A DNA stretch of 64,000 nt from Solidesulfovibrio carbinoliphilus subsp. oakridgensis (GCF_000177215.2 NZ_CM001368.1:1-64000), one strand, 5' to 3'. Positions 31,001 to 39,757 are shown, numbered from the stretch's first letter. Notes: generated from the letters alone by a model not told the origin. A program made the numbers and translations.

Positions 31001-31447
31001 GGTCAGGTGCAGCCATTCGGGCACCAGGATATCGAGGTTGTCGATGTTTTTTTTGAGCGAACTGAGGCTGGCGTCGTCCCAGTTGACGAAAAAGCCGATG
31101 GCCTTGGTGGCGTAGGGCTGCTGGGGCTGGGCCTTGGGCGTGGCCCGGGAGGCGTGCTTGGCGGCCTTGATCTCCTTGGCCAGGACGCGCTTGAGCTTGG
31201 CCAGCCAGGCGTCGGTGGCGGCCGGCGTTTCCTTGGGCAGGGGCGGGCTGGTGTGGTTGGGGTGGGGCAGGAACCGGGCCGAGGGCAGGGACAGGGATTC
31301 CAGGGCCGGATTGACCAGGACGCTGGCCACGAGCACGACCAGCACGGCGGAGACGAGGGCCGCGGCGACCAGGGCCCCGGCCTTGACCCTGGGCCAGCGT
31401 TTGTTCTGGGGATCGAAAAAGACCGGACGTTTTGGGGGAAGGGACAC
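28025..31447 (-). CDS. Three-domain GH18-like / polysaccharide deacetylase / GT2 glycosyltransferase
   Basis: Very large protein of 1140 residues. N-terminal membrane anchor at 23-46. A GH18-type TIM-barrel domain (about 112-440) has the core LSLDFED (225-231; D228 and E230). A CE4 deacetylase domain (about 490-690) has TFDDGP (499-504) and NHTYTHP with H552 and H556. A membrane span region (710-750) is followed by a GT2 synthase domain (about 765-1000) with VVDDGS (801-806), DAD (854-856), EDAD (945-948) and QRFRW (982-986), then three or more C-terminal helices. It joins in one chain the activities divided between PgaB and PgaC in PNAG synthesis, so a secreted beta-linked amino-sugar polymer is the likely product. 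GTG start. Confidence 0.9.
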   Translation of the reverse strand: MSLPPKRPVFFDPQNKRWPRVKAGALVAAALVSAVLVVLVASVLVNPALESLSLPSARFLPHPNHTSPPLPKETPAATDAWLAKLKRVLAKEIKAAKHASRATPKAQPQQPYATKAIGFFVNWDDASLSSLKKNIDNLDILVPEWLHLTDGDGTIREDSPDKTREALAFIRDRRPGLPVMPLVNNFTDMAWHGDQVARMAAKNDARARVVAALLDYVEKNGFAGLSLDFEDIPPAGQKNFLRFVTELAAAFHAKGLAVSINVPAEDPAFPYKAIAAQVDQVIVMAYDEHWAAGKAGPIASLPWYLKALRARAAEIPAQKLVVALGSYAYDWPKGKPAEEATFEEAILTAKESEAAITLDPVSLNPHFDYQDEKDVTHDVWLMDATTVLNGMVSAMPLMPAGFALWRLGGEDPSIWTFFGVDWRLGAETAKRLAEIRFDYDLDYEGQGEILRIAQTPRVGRRTVAFNDKTGLVSGENFEVYPSPYVIERHGFTPKTVALTFDDGPDPKFTPRVLDILKEQDVKATFFIIGGNGEKNPELLRRTYAEGHDIGNHTYTHPNIADVSATQLNLEVSATQRLLESVLGRQTHLFRSPYGEDSEPETQDQVRPLEILGKQGYVFVGMRIDPSDWKQPGVDAIVEEAVRQAETGEGNVVLLHDSGGDRSQTLAALPRIIETLREKGYRFATVSELLGQTRDTIMPEVRGENPLVALGNRVGFFLLFAWSAGLQYLFVTGTILGLGRLLILAVLAVFEKVRGRRRPVSGPAPDLSVAVVVPAYNEEKVVLQTVQSLLACQHPATFEIIVVDDGSTDATYRVLCEALAGEKLVTIVTKPNGGKPAALNHGIALTRADIVVTLDADTVFARDTILRLADWFRDPKVGAVAGNAKVGNRINFLTRCQALEYVTSQNLDRRALTVLDSVTVVPGAVGAWRREVVEAAGGFSGETLAEDADLTIRIQRMGHTVAYEDRAVALTEAPDTMRGFLRQRFRWMFGTLQVAWKHKDALFRPRYGLLGFFGLPNIWLYQIFFQIISPVMDLWLAYTCLKSWVLWLWHPATWDPDALFRVLFYYALFMAADILAGLVAFLLERGEDKRLLAWLVPQRFFYRQLMYVVALRTLLASLRGREMGWSKLERKATVDSRRLAE

Positions 31448-31662
31448 GGTTCTCTCGCCGGGTTGGAAGTGGCTGGGGGGGCACGGTGCGCCAGGAGGGG
31501 GAGCGGGTCAAATGACAATTTCGAAGTGTCCCGGCGCAAGGGGGTGAAAAGGGGAAAAAGCCCGGCGGCAGGCGCGCCCGCCGCAGAGCGCGGCCGGAAC
31601 CGTGGCGTCCTTTCCCCGGCGCCCTTTCCCCGGCCGGGCGGGGCAGAACCTCCCGGGCCCGC

Positions 31663-32790
31663 CTACTCGTAGGTGATCCGGTAGAGCAGGCCGGCCCGGT
31701 CGTCGCTGACGAGGAGCGCCCCGTCCGGCATGACCAGCACGTCGACGGGCCGGCCCCAGGCGGACCGGCCCTTGAGCCAGCCCGTGGCAAAGGGCTCGAC
31801 GCGGGCCGTGCCGTCCGGGGCGAGGGTGGCCGTGGACACCTGGTAGCCGACCGGGGAGGAGCGGTTCCAGGAGCCGTGCTCGGCGAGGAAGATGCGGTTG
31901 CGGTATTCCCTGGGAAACATGGCGCCGGTGTAGAACTTCATGCCGAGGGCCGCGCTGTGGGCCTGGATGTGGGCGGCGTTTTTGGCGTAGCGCGAGCAGT
32001 CGGCTCCCTGGCCGTACTCCGGATCGGGCGTGCCGGCGTTGCAGAAAGGGAAGCCGAAGTCGAGGCCGGGCGCGGGGGCGCGGTTCAGGCTGTCCGGCGG
32101 CACGTCGTCGCCGAGCCGGTCCCGGCCGTTTTCCGTGAACCACAGCTCCCGGGTCTCGGGGTGCCAGTCGAAACCCACGGTGTTGCGGATGCCCCGGGCG
32201 AAGACCTCTTGTCCGCCCGTGGCCGCGTCGAGGCGCAGGATGGCGGCGTAGGGGTCCTTTCGCGGACAGATGTTGCAGGGCGCGCCGACCGGCACATAGA
32301 GCCGGCCGTCCGGACCGAAGGCGATGTATTTCCAGCCGTGGTGCCGGTCGCTCGGCAGCCGCACGGGCACGGATTCCGGCTTGGGCGGATTGTCGAGCCG
32401 CGATTCGATGTCGCGCAAGCGGTAGATCTTGTCCAGGGCGGCCACGTACAGGTCGCCGTCCTTGAAAGCTACGCCGTTGGGTTCGGTCAGGCCCGAGGCG
32501 ATGACGCGCACGGTGCGGTGGGCCGGGTCCGGTCCGGACACGGCGTAGACCTTACCCTCGTCCCGGGTGCCGACAAAGACCGTGCCCTTGGCCCCACGGG
32601 CCATGGAACGGGCCCCGGGCACCGGGGCGTAGACCTCGATGGCGAACCCGGGCGGCAACCTGATGGAGGCGAGATCGGGCCTGGCGCAATAGGCCGGCCC
32701 GAACCCGGCCAGCATGGCGCAGCAAAGGGCCAGGGCGGCCAGGGACCACGGCCCCGGACGTGCGGCGGTTCTCGTTTGGCGGTACGGCAT
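31663..32790 (-). CDS. Secreted sorbosone/glucose dehydrogenase-like beta-propeller
   Basis: Protein of 375 residues with a signal peptide (about 1-36, ending PAYCA). The rest is a PQQ-type sugar dehydrogenase-like beta-propeller with GLTEPNGVAFKDGDLYVAALDKIYR, FGPDGRLYVPVGAPCNIC, RGIRNTVGFDWHP and FLAEHGSWNRS. Paired Cys residues suggest periplasmic disulfides. Many members of this family have no shown enzyme activity, so the substrate and even the dehydrogenase role are uncertain. AAGGAG lies upstream of the ATG. It is 215 bp upstream of the GH18-CE4-GT2 gene, on the same strand. Confidence 0.85.
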   Translation of the reverse strand: MPYRQTRTAARPGPWSLAALALCCAMLAGFGPAYCARPDLASIRLPPGFAIEVYAPVPGARSMARGAKGTVFVGTRDEGKVYAVSGPDPAHRTVRVIASGLTEPNGVAFKDGDLYVAALDKIYRLRDIESRLDNPPKPESVPVRLPSDRHHGWKYIAFGPDGRLYVPVGAPCNICPRKDPYAAILRLDAATGGQEVFARGIRNTVGFDWHPETRELWFTENGRDRLGDDVPPDSLNRAPAPGLDFGFPFCNAGTPDPEYGQGADCSRYAKNAAHIQAHSAALGMKFYTGAMFPREYRNRIFLAEHGSWNRSSPVGYQVSTATLAPDGTARVEPFATGWLKGRSAWGRPVDVLVMPDGALLVSDDRAGLLYRITYE

Positions 32791-32937
32791 CGGCGAACTC
32801 CTTGGTCGGAATTTTGCCGCGACCCTACCAGAGCGCCGGCCGCGTGCAAAGACGGGCCGACGCTTTTGGGGGAAAAAGGGAATTCTGGCCGGGTCGGCGG
32901 CCACCGTAAAAGCCGTTTAGCCGCACCCGCCGGAGCG

Positions 32938-32958
32938 CCGGCCCGGCCACCGGGCCGG
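32938..32958. terminator. GC hairpin between the glycosyltransferase and the sorbosone dehydrogenase-like gene
   Basis: A perfect 9-bp stem with a 3-nt loop lies 24 bp past the stop codon of the leftward glycosyltransferase gene. It lacks a T-tract, so terminator activity is uncertain. Confidence 0.4.
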
Positions 32959-32981
32959 TGGTGACAGGGGCGAGCCGGATA

Positions 32982-34865
32982 TTACCGATATTTTCCCGCT
33001 TGCCCGGTGATTCGATCCGCGCCGGACGCGTTTTTTCTTTTATACAGCATCACGCTGAAGCCACTGGCTTCAACCGATTGGACCAAATCGTATTTGGCTC
33101 GGATGAAATCCGCCAGCGGTATCCCGTAGTCGTCGAAAAAGGAATTCACGCCGTAGACGATCACCTGGGTACTGATGCAGGCGATCCAGTCCGGCGGCGT
33201 CTTCTCGTAGGCCGCCACAATGGTATCGCCGCCAAACGTCGTCCATTCCGGGGGCATCAGGTTGATATAGGGTGTGGGGTTGGGCAGTTTCGTCAGAAAA
33301 TTGAACATGGCTCCTTCTGGCAGCACCGCCAGGGTCTGGTTTGGCTTTTTGTGTTGCTGCAAGGTGTCCACAAGCTGTTGCGCGGCTATGGCCTGCCCGT
33401 CCCAAAAGACGGTTTCCTGGTCGGCATGGATGCTCCGGCTGTAACTGGCCAGACGCAAATTGGTCATTTGGACCCTGGGATAAACGATAATGGCGATCAT
33501 CGCCATCCCACCGATGATCGCAGCCCGTCGGGCCACAAGGTCGTTTCTAAAAAGAAGCGGCAGGTAGTGGATGCAAAAGATGCAATAGAGAAAAAGGGCC
33601 GGGGCGAGCAGGAAATTTCCGTAATGGAAAAAACGCGCAAAAAAAAGGATTTTTAAAAGCAGGATAAGTGAAAAGAGGCTAAGGATAAAAAGGAGTATGA
33701 AATTTTTGTTTTTCTGAGAACGGTTGTCATGATTTATGATGATTACAAATAGAAAAATACATGTTCCAGTAACAAGAAACGGCCAAGCATTGGTCCACCA
33801 GATGGCGTATAGGCACTGCCGTGAATAATTCAAAAATGTTGCCAGAAAGAGTGCCATGGAAAGAATAAAAGTGTAACAAAGCCACTGGTTGTTCTTGGAA
33901 AATATCTTTCCGATCTGACCACAAAACAGAATGACGATGGCTATGCCGGCATTGACTACTCCGGAAAAGAGGATGGCCTTGAGGTTTTGCGGCAGATCCG
34001 CAGTGCCCATGACATGCCGGTAAAAGATATTGCCGGTGATCCGCCGATCGAGGACCATTCTCCACATCCGCGTCATGTCCGATAACGCGTCCCATGGCGT
34101 TTGGCGGATGGAGAGCAAGGCAAGGGCTGCTCCGAATATCAGAAGGGCGCCGGCTGAAAACAAGGAAAATTGCATGACGTATGTCCTGGCGCCGGGCTGT
34201 GTACGGCAGAGGGACAATCCTAGACCGACGGCGGAGCAGGCAGTCACCGCGAGGGCGATTTCCGGCTTTGTCAGGAGCGCTGCTCCGGCACACAACCCAA
34301 GGAGGAACGAAACACGGTTGGAAGGATTGTCTAGGTGCCGTGCGACCAAGAAGAGGGAAACAAACCCGATGAGCAAGCCATGCGTGATTTCATGGGAATA
34401 GGGCGCGATGAAAGAGAATATGGCGGTTTGGTAATCAGCGCTGAAAACCGACAACAAGAAAAACAAGAGAATGGAAAACGTGGCCACAAGCCCGTCGGAA
34501 AGACGGGAAACAAGGCGCCAGGCAAAATATGAAAAGAGAAGCGCAATGCAGATATTGATGACCTGAAGTGTTGCAATAGATTGTCGAAAAATATTCAGGA
34601 GAAGTGCATTGAGATGCGGAGAAAGTGGGCCGTTGATGTGTGCAACATCCCTGTATAATATTTTCCCTTTGAGAATCTGCCAAGGAATATATAGTTCTCT
34701 GCCGAAATCGACGTTGATGCTTCCCCATCGCCCGAAGTAATGACTAAGGTAATAATAGAAAGTATAAACTATGCAGATGCTTAGAAATGCTATAAGATAA
34801 AAATGGAATGTAAATTCCTTGTGTGGACGTGGTGCCGCTTGTGTCCGCCGTTCTTGTCTTCTCAT
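32982..34865 (-). CDS. AT-rich polytopic membrane glycosyltransferase-like protein
   Basis: Protein of 627 residues with about 11-12 hydrophobic helices and a C-terminal soluble domain (about 480-627). The first loop holds NVDFGRELYIPWQILKGK and ILYRDVAHINGPLS, which resemble the catalytic loop region of PMT/ArnT-like (GT-C) transferases, where an Asp is used. Exact family not certain. The gene is far more AT-rich than its surroundings and uses A/T-ending codons, a strong sign of horizontal acquisition. It lies next to the 3' end of tRNA-Arg, a common integration site. Probable role: transfer of a sugar to an envelope glycan from a lipid-linked donor. Confidence 0.75.
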   Translation of the reverse strand: MRRQERRTQAAPRPHKEFTFHFYLIAFLSICIVYTFYYYLSHYFGRWGSINVDFGRELYIPWQILKGKILYRDVAHINGPLSPHLNALLLNIFRQSIATLQVINICIALLFSYFAWRLVSRLSDGLVATFSILLFFLLSVFSADYQTAIFSFIAPYSHEITHGLLIGFVSLFLVARHLDNPSNRVSFLLGLCAGAALLTKPEIALAVTACSAVGLGLSLCRTQPGARTYVMQFSLFSAGALLIFGAALALLSIRQTPWDALSDMTRMWRMVLDRRITGNIFYRHVMGTADLPQNLKAILFSGVVNAGIAIVILFCGQIGKIFSKNNQWLCYTFILSMALFLATFLNYSRQCLYAIWWTNAWPFLVTGTCIFLFVIIINHDNRSQKNKNFILLFILSLFSLILLLKILFFARFFHYGNFLLAPALFLYCIFCIHYLPLLFRNDLVARRAAIIGGMAMIAIIVYPRVQMTNLRLASYSRSIHADQETVFWDGQAIAAQQLVDTLQQHKKPNQTLAVLPEGAMFNFLTKLPNPTPYINLMPPEWTTFGGDTIVAAYEKTPPDWIACISTQVIVYGVNSFFDDYGIPLADFIRAKYDLVQSVEASGFSVMLYKRKNASGADRITGQAGKYR

Positions 34866-35000
34866 GAGGGCATGTTTCCTTCTCGAACTTTTTGACGGGT
34901 GCTGGCAAGCAGTTTCGGCGCAAACGGCCCCGCAATCAAGAACCAGCCGTTCCTTCCTCGAACGGTGGAACGGATGGCCAAGATCAGGGATGGCAAACGC

Positions 35001-35034
35001 AAAAAGGGGTCAGGCCTTTTGGACCTAACCCCTT
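35001..35034 (-). terminator. Terminator of tRNA-Arg
   Basis: Read leftward, an 8-bp outer stem (AAGGGGTT pairing with GACCCCTT) encloses a second short stem and is followed by a run of five T. It is nine bases past the CCA end of tRNA-Arg. Confidence 0.75.
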
Positions 35035-35042
35035 GGAAGTAT

Positions 35043-35119
<77 letters not shown>

Positions 35120-35240
35120 ACGCGAGAAGAGGACATCTACGCACCTTGCCCGGGAGCGTCAACAACTTTCTGCGGAAACTTCGAATTTTCTGACCGGACA
35201 GCCGCCGGCACCGGGAAATCGGCCCCGGCGCCAACGGAAA

Positions 35241-36568
35241 GGTCCTTCCGACTTTTCCGTGGGTAGGTGACCGGATATGGTCCGCCCCGGGAGGGTGACC
35301 ATGAAGGACACGGACCTGTATTCTCGGATTCTGGGGCTGAGTGACCCGTGGTTTGTTGCCGACGTCGAGTTGGACACGGCGGGAGGCCGGGTGGACGTCC
35401 ATGTTGATCATGTTGCCGGTGTCCGCTGGCGCTGTCCGACCTGTGGTCGCGAACTGGCTTGTCGGGATCATGCCGAGCCTCGGGTATGGCGTCACCTCGA
35501 CACCTGCCAGTTCAAGACCTTCCTTCATGCCCGGATTCCGCGCGTCGAGTGCCCCGAGCACGGCGTGCTTCAGGTGAGAGTGCCTTGGGCCGAGGCTAAA
35601 GGGCGTTTTACCTTGCTCATGGAGCGCTTGATCATCGATGTGTTGCGCGAGTGCGCCACCGTGTCCGGCACCTGCCGGCTCATGCGGATCAGCTGGGATG
35701 AGGCCTGGAACGTCATGGATCGAGCCGTCCGGCGAGGGCAAACCAGGAAGAAGACCACCCCCGCACGCTATCTTGGTATCGATGAGAAGGCCTTCCGCAA
35801 AGGTCACGACTACATGACCGTGGTCTGCGACCTGCTTGGCGGAACAGTGGAGTTTGTGGCCCAGGATCGCAAGACCGAGAGCCTCGAGGACTATTACCGG
35901 CAGTTCACGGCGCAGCAACTCGAGCGCATCCGGGCCGTGGCCATGGACATGTGGGAACCGTACTTCAAGGCCACGATCAAGCACGTGCCCGATGCGGCGC
36001 ACAAGATCGTCCATGACCGCTTTCACATCATGCAGCACGTGGGCCAGGCCGTGGACAAGGTCCGCCGGCAGGAACATCGCGAACTGCTCCGCCAGGAAGA
36101 CGAACGCCTCAAGGGCACCAAGTACATCTGGCTTTACCGGGAAGAGAATCTGCCGGACAAGCACCGACCGACCTTGGAAGCCCTGAAGGCCACGAACCTG
36201 AAGGTGGCCAAGGCCTGGGCGATGAAAGAAAGCCTGGCCGGATTGTGGAACTACCTCAGCGTCGGCTGGGCAAAGCGGTTCATGAAACGCTGGCTGACCT
36301 GGGTGAGGAAGTCAGACTTGCCCCCGATGCGCAAGGTCGGGGAGATGCTCTCTCGGCATCTGGACAACATCCTGACCTTTTGCCGGCATCGGATCACCAA
36401 CGGCGCGGCCGAGGGACTCAACAGCAAGATCATGGCCATCAAGCGCAGGGCGTGCGGGTACCGCAATCGGGAGCACTTCAAGACCGCTATCTACTTCTTC
36501 TGCGGCGGCCTGGACCTCTATCCTAGACAGGCCTGAACCCGGGTACCCACGGAAAATCCGGAAGGACC
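35241..36568 (+). mobile_element. Complete ISL3-family insertion sequence
   Basis: 1,328-bp element bounded by 25-bp terminal inverted repeats beginning GGTCCTTCCG and differing at two positions. It is flanked by a perfect 8-bp direct repeat AACGGAAA (35233-35240 and 36569-36576), the duplication length expected for ISL3. One transposase gene lies inside. The insertion point abuts the terminator of the cyclophilin gene. Perfect duplication and an intact gene suggest recent insertion. Confidence 0.95.
35301..36536 (+). CDS. ISL3 family transposase
   Basis: Protein of 411 residues. The N-terminal zinc-ribbon region has CPTCGRELAC (about 46-55) and CPEHG further on. The DDE catalytic core shows Asp in YLGIDEKAFRKGHDYMT, Asp in AVAMDMWEPYF, and Glu in GAAEGLNSKIMAIKRRACGYRN near the C-terminus. 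This is the ISL3 pattern. Start at 35301 is preceded by GGGAGGGTGACC; an upstream in-frame start is less well supported. All catalytic residues appear intact. Confidence 0.95.
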   Translation: MKDTDLYSRILGLSDPWFVADVELDTAGGRVDVHVDHVAGVRWRCPTCGRELACRDHAEPRVWRHLDTCQFKTFLHARIPRVECPEHGVLQVRVPWAEAKGRFTLLMERLIIDVLRECATVSGTCRLMRISWDEAWNVMDRAVRRGQTRKKTTPARYLGIDEKAFRKGHDYMTVVCDLLGGTVEFVAQDRKTESLEDYYRQFTAQQLERIRAVAMDMWEPYFKATIKHVPDAAHKIVHDRFHIMQHVGQAVDKVRRQEHRELLRQEDERLKGTKYIWLYREENLPDKHRPTLEALKATNLKVAKAWAMKESLAGLWNYLSVGWAKRFMKRWLTWVRKSDLPPMRKVGEMLSRHLDNILTFCRHRITNGAAEGLNSKIMAIKRRACGYRNREHFKTAIYFFCGGLDLYPRQA

Positions 36569-36573
36569 AACGG

Positions 36574-36608
36574 AAAAGGCCGCCCCGGTTGTCCCGGGAC
36601 GGCCTTTT
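36574..36608. terminator. Terminator downstream of the cyclophilin gene
   Basis: AAAAGGCCG (36574-36582) pairs with CGGCCTTTT (36600-36608), with further pairing inside. A and T runs on both sides make it bidirectional. Its left edge overlaps the ISL3 target duplication. Confidence 0.8.
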
Positions 36609-36628
36609 CAAGCCGGGCAGCGGAAAAA

Positions 36629-37237
36629 CTACTCGCTGACCACTTCGGCCTTTTCGATCACCACCGGCACGACCGGGACGTTCTCGTGAAAGCCCTTGGT
36701 CATGGTCGGCACGGCCTTGATGGCGTCCACGACGTCCTGGCCGGAGGTCACCTTGCCGAACACGGCATAGCCCCAGCCCTGCGGGTTCTTGCCGGTGTGG
36801 TCCAGGAAGCCGTTGTCGGCCACGTTGATGAAAAACTGGGCCGTGGCCGAATGCGGATCCCCGGTGCGGGCCATGGCCAGGGTGTAGGCCTTGTTTTTCA
36901 GGCCGTTGTCGGCTTCGTTCTGGATCGGGGCCTCGGTGGACCGCTCCTTCATGGCCTTGTCCATGCCGCCGCCCTGGATCATGAAGCCGTTTATCACCCG
37001 GTGGAAGACCGTGCCGTCGTAGTGGCCGGCCTTGACGTACTTGAGGAAGTTCTCAACCGTCACCGGAGCCTTTTCCTTGTCCAGTTCGATTACGATGTCG
37101 CCTTTGCTGGTCGTCAGTTTGACCATGGGTTTTCCTCCCTCGGCCCGGGCGGCGGTCACGCCTCCCAGGGTTGCGGCCAGAACGCAGCACAGCGCGACAA
37201 GCGCCCGCAGACAGAACATCCGGCCTTTTGCCACCAT
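36629..37237 (-). CDS. Exported cyclophilin-type peptidyl-prolyl isomerase
   Basis: Protein of 202 residues with an N-terminal signal peptide (about 1-32, ending AARAE). The cyclophilin domain spans about 38-200 with [15 protein letters not shown] (about 77-91), the catalytic Arg within FHRV, and [16 protein letters not shown]. It catalyses proline isomerisation during folding of secreted proteins in the periplasm. GGAGG precedes the ATG at 37237. Divergent from the kor operon, with a 150-bp shared upstream region. Confidence 0.93.
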   Translation of the reverse strand: MVAKGRMFCLRALVALCCVLAATLGGVTAARAEGGKPMVKLTTSKGDIVIELDKEKAPVTVENFLKYVKAGHYDGTVFHRVINGFMIQGGGMDKAMKERSTEAPIQNEADNGLKNKAYTLAMARTGDPHSATAQFFINVADNGFLDHTGKNPQGWGYAVFGKVTSGQDVVDAIKAVPTMTKGFHENVPVVPVVIEKAEVVSE

Positions 37238-37387
37238 AACGTCAACCTCCGAAAAAAAGTTTTATCGCCCTATGGGAATTTTTCAATTTCGTCGAGCGGA
37301 AAATTAAGACAGCCGCGCGCATTGCCACTTTTCGACGAACACGGCACAGTCCGGTCCAATCGTTGATCCTCTTTCCGGGATGGTGCC

Positions 37388-37777
37388 ATGACCGAGTCGA
37401 AAACAGGTCGAAACCGCGTCATCGTCTACCCCGACTGGTGCAAAGGCTGCGGCATCTGCGTGGCATTCTGCCCGAAACAGGTACTCGCGCTCGGGTCCGA
37501 TGGCAAGGCCCGGGTCGTTGCCGAAGAGGCTTGCATCAACTGCGGCTTTTGCGAACCCCACTGCCCGGACTTCGCCGTCATGGTCGTGCCGCCAAACGGC
37601 AACGGCCGGTGCGGTCCCAAGTCCGTCGAGGCGGCCGAACCGCCCTCCAAGCCGCCGCCCGAGTTCCCCTCGGAGGCCGCGCCCGAAGCCGCGCCCCCTC
37701 CCGCGTCCGAAACCGCACCCGAACCGTCCCCCCGGCCGGGCGGGACCCCTAACGGCGACAAGGAGGGCAGGCCGTGA
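37388..37777 (+). CDS. korD: 2-oxoacid:ferredoxin oxidoreductase, delta (2x4Fe-4S) subunit
   Basis: Protein of 129 residues. Residues 18-72 contain two 4Fe-4S motifs, CKGCGICVAFCP and CINCGFCEPHCP. Residues 75-129 form an extra tail rich in Pro, Ala and Glu with no clear fold, longer than in typical KorD. The stop overlaps the GTG start of korA (GTGA). First gene of korDABC; it passes electrons to ferredoxin. Confidence 0.9.
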   Translation: MTESKTGRNRVIVYPDWCKGCGICVAFCPKQVLALGSDGKARVVAEEACINCGFCEPHCPDFAVMVVPPNGNGRCGPKSVEAAEPPSKPPPEFPSEAAPEAAPPPASETAPEPSPRPGGTPNGDKEGRP

Positions 37778-38919
37778 CCCAGCAGGTCCGCAAGAAACGG
37801 CGCGAGGCCTTTCTGCTCGGCAACGAGGCCGTGGTCGAGGGGGCGCTGGCCGCCGGCTGCACCTTCTACGCCGGCTATCCCATCACCCCGTCCACGGAAA
37901 TCATGGAAACCATGGCCCGCCGCCTGCCGGCGGTGCCGGATGGCGTCTTTTTGCAGATGGAAGACGAGATCGCCTCCATGGGCGCGGTCATCGGCGGGTC
38001 CCTGGCCGGCCGCAAGGCCATGACCGCCACCTCGGGCCCGGGCTTTTCGCTCATGCAGGAGCAGATCGGCTACGCCGCCATGACCGAGACGCCGCTTGTG
38101 GTGGTTGACGTCATGCGCGGCGGGGCCAGCACGGGGCTCCCGACCAGCCCCGGCCAGGGCGACGTGCAGCAGGCCCGGTGGGGGGCCCACGGCGACCACC
38201 CGATCATCGTCCTGTCGGCCGCCGACGTGCCGGAGTGCCTGGAGATGACGGTGGCGGCCTTCAACTTTGCGGAGAAATACCGCACTCCGGTCATCCTGCT
38301 TCTGGACGAGATCACGGCCCACACCCGGGAGAAGATCGAGCTGCCGGAACCGGGCGATTTCGAGATCTTTTCCCGCCTGGTCCCGACCATGCCGCCCGAG
38401 TGGTACAAGCCCTACGAGGAGACGCTTCGCGGCGTGCCGCCCATGCCGCCCCTCGGCACGGGCTACCGGTTCCACGTCACGGGCCTGACCCACGATCCCC
38501 TCGGGTTTCCGACCGCCCGGCCCGAGGAGGTCCGGGCCCTGGTCGAGCGGCAGTTTCGCAAGATCGACCGGTTTTTCCACGACATCCAGCTCGTGGACGC
38601 CGTGGACACCGACGACGCCGAGGTCCTGGTCATCGCCTACGGCTGCGTGGCCCGCTCGGCCCGGCTCGCCGTGAAGCAGGCCCGGGAGGCCGGGGTCCGG
38701 GCCGGACTCTTGGTGCTCAAGACCCTCTATCCCTTTCCCCGGACCCACGTGGAAAAGCTCATGCGGACCTGCCGGCTGGTGGTGGTGCCGGAACTGAACG
38801 TCGGCCAGATCTCCCGCGAGGTCAAACGGGTCAACGAGGGCCTGACCACCGTGCGCACCATAAACCGCATCGACGGCCAGATCATCACTCCGTCGCAAAT
38901 TCTCAAGGAGATCGCGTGA
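37774..38919 (+). CDS. korA: 2-oxoglutarate:ferredoxin oxidoreductase, alpha subunit
   Basis: Protein of 381 residues with the POR_N fold: NEAVVEGALAAGCTFYAGYPITPSTEIMETMA (spread over about 17-48), the cofactor-site segment QMEDEIASMGAVIGGSLAGRKAMTATSGPGFSLM, and a transketolase C domain with KTLYPFP. GTG start overlapping the korD stop. With KorB it oxidises 2-oxoglutarate (or another 2-oxoacid) to the acyl-CoA and CO2. The choice of 2-oxoglutarate rests on KorA/B resemblance and the adjacent succinyl-CoA synthetase-like gene. Confidence 0.9.
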   Translation: MTQQVRKKRREAFLLGNEAVVEGALAAGCTFYAGYPITPSTEIMETMARRLPAVPDGVFLQMEDEIASMGAVIGGSLAGRKAMTATSGPGFSLMQEQIGYAAMTETPLVVVDVMRGGASTGLPTSPGQGDVQQARWGAHGDHPIIVLSAADVPECLEMTVAAFNFAEKYRTPVILLLDEITAHTREKIELPEPGDFEIFSRLVPTMPPEWYKPYEETLRGVPPMPPLGTGYRFHVTGLTHDPLGFPTARPEEVRALVERQFRKIDRFFHDIQLVDAVDTDDAEVLVIAYGCVARSARLAVKQAREAGVRAGLLVLKTLYPFPRTHVEKLMRTCRLVVVPELNVGQISREVKRVNEGLTTVRTINRIDGQIITPSQILKEIA

Positions 38920-38920
38920 C

Positions 38921-39757
38921 ATGGCCGAAGTCACCCAGCTCATCCACCAGTACCTGCGCCACAACAAGAAATTCCCCCTGGTCTTCTGCCCGGGCTGCGG
39001 CCACGGCATTGTGCTCGGGTCGCTGGTTCGAAGCGTCCACGCCCTGGGGCTTTCCAAGGACGACGTGGTCATTGTGGCCGGCATCGGCTGCTCCGGCCGC
39101 ATCGCCGCCTACGTGGACTTCAACACCGTCCACGCCACCCACGGCCGGGCACTCACCATCGCCACGGGCATCAAGATGGCAAGCCCCCATCTGACCGTCA
39201 TCGCGGTCATGGGCGACGGGGACGCCTTTTCCATCGGCGGCAACCATCTGATCCACGCCGCCCGGCGCAACATCGGCGTGACGGCGCTTGTGCTCAACAA
39301 TTTCATCTACGGCATGACCGGCGGCCAGTGCTCCTCGACCACGCCCGAGGGGGCCTGGTCCCACACCAGTCCGCAAGGCCAGCTGGAGAGCGCCTTTGAC
39401 ATCGTGGAACTGACCAAAGCGGCCGGGGCCAGTGGCGTGGCCAGGGGTACGGTCTACCACGTCAAGGCCCTCGATGCGCTCATCGCCGCGGCCATAAGCC
39501 AGCCGGGCTTCAATCTGGTCGAGGCCCTTTCCCCGTGCTTCACCCAGTACGGCCGGGGCAACGGGTTCAAAAGCCCGGTGGAGATGTTCAAGTGGCTCAA
39601 AGACCGGGCCGTGCCGCGCGAAGCCTACGAGAAGCTCGAAAACAAGGACGGCAGGATTCCCCTTGGCGTGTTCGTCAAACGCGACGCCCCCGGCCTTGAG
39701 ACCCGCTACGCCGCCATGTGCGGCCGGCTGCGGGAGAAAAAGGGAGGTGCCGCGTGA
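38921..39757 (+). CDS. korB: 2-oxoglutarate:ferredoxin oxidoreductase, beta (TPP) subunit
   Basis: Protein of 278 residues. It carries FCPGCGHGIV (about 22-31), GIGCSGR, and the thiamine pyrophosphate motif GDGDAFSIGGNH followed by NNFIYGMTGGQ. One base separates it from korA. Its TGA stop overlaps the GTG start of korC. It binds thiamine pyrophosphate and performs the decarboxylation half-reaction. Confidence 0.92.
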   Translation: MAEVTQLIHQYLRHNKKFPLVFCPGCGHGIVLGSLVRSVHALGLSKDDVVIVAGIGCSGRIAAYVDFNTVHATHGRALTIATGIKMASPHLTVIAVMGDGDAFSIGGNHLIHAARRNIGVTALVLNNFIYGMTGGQCSSTTPEGAWSHTSPQGQLESAFDIVELTKAAGASGVARGTVYHVKALDALIAAAISQPGFNLVEALSPCFTQYGRGNGFKSPVEMFKWLKDRAVPREAYEKLENKDGRIPLGVFVKRDAPGLETRYAAMCGRLREKKGGAA

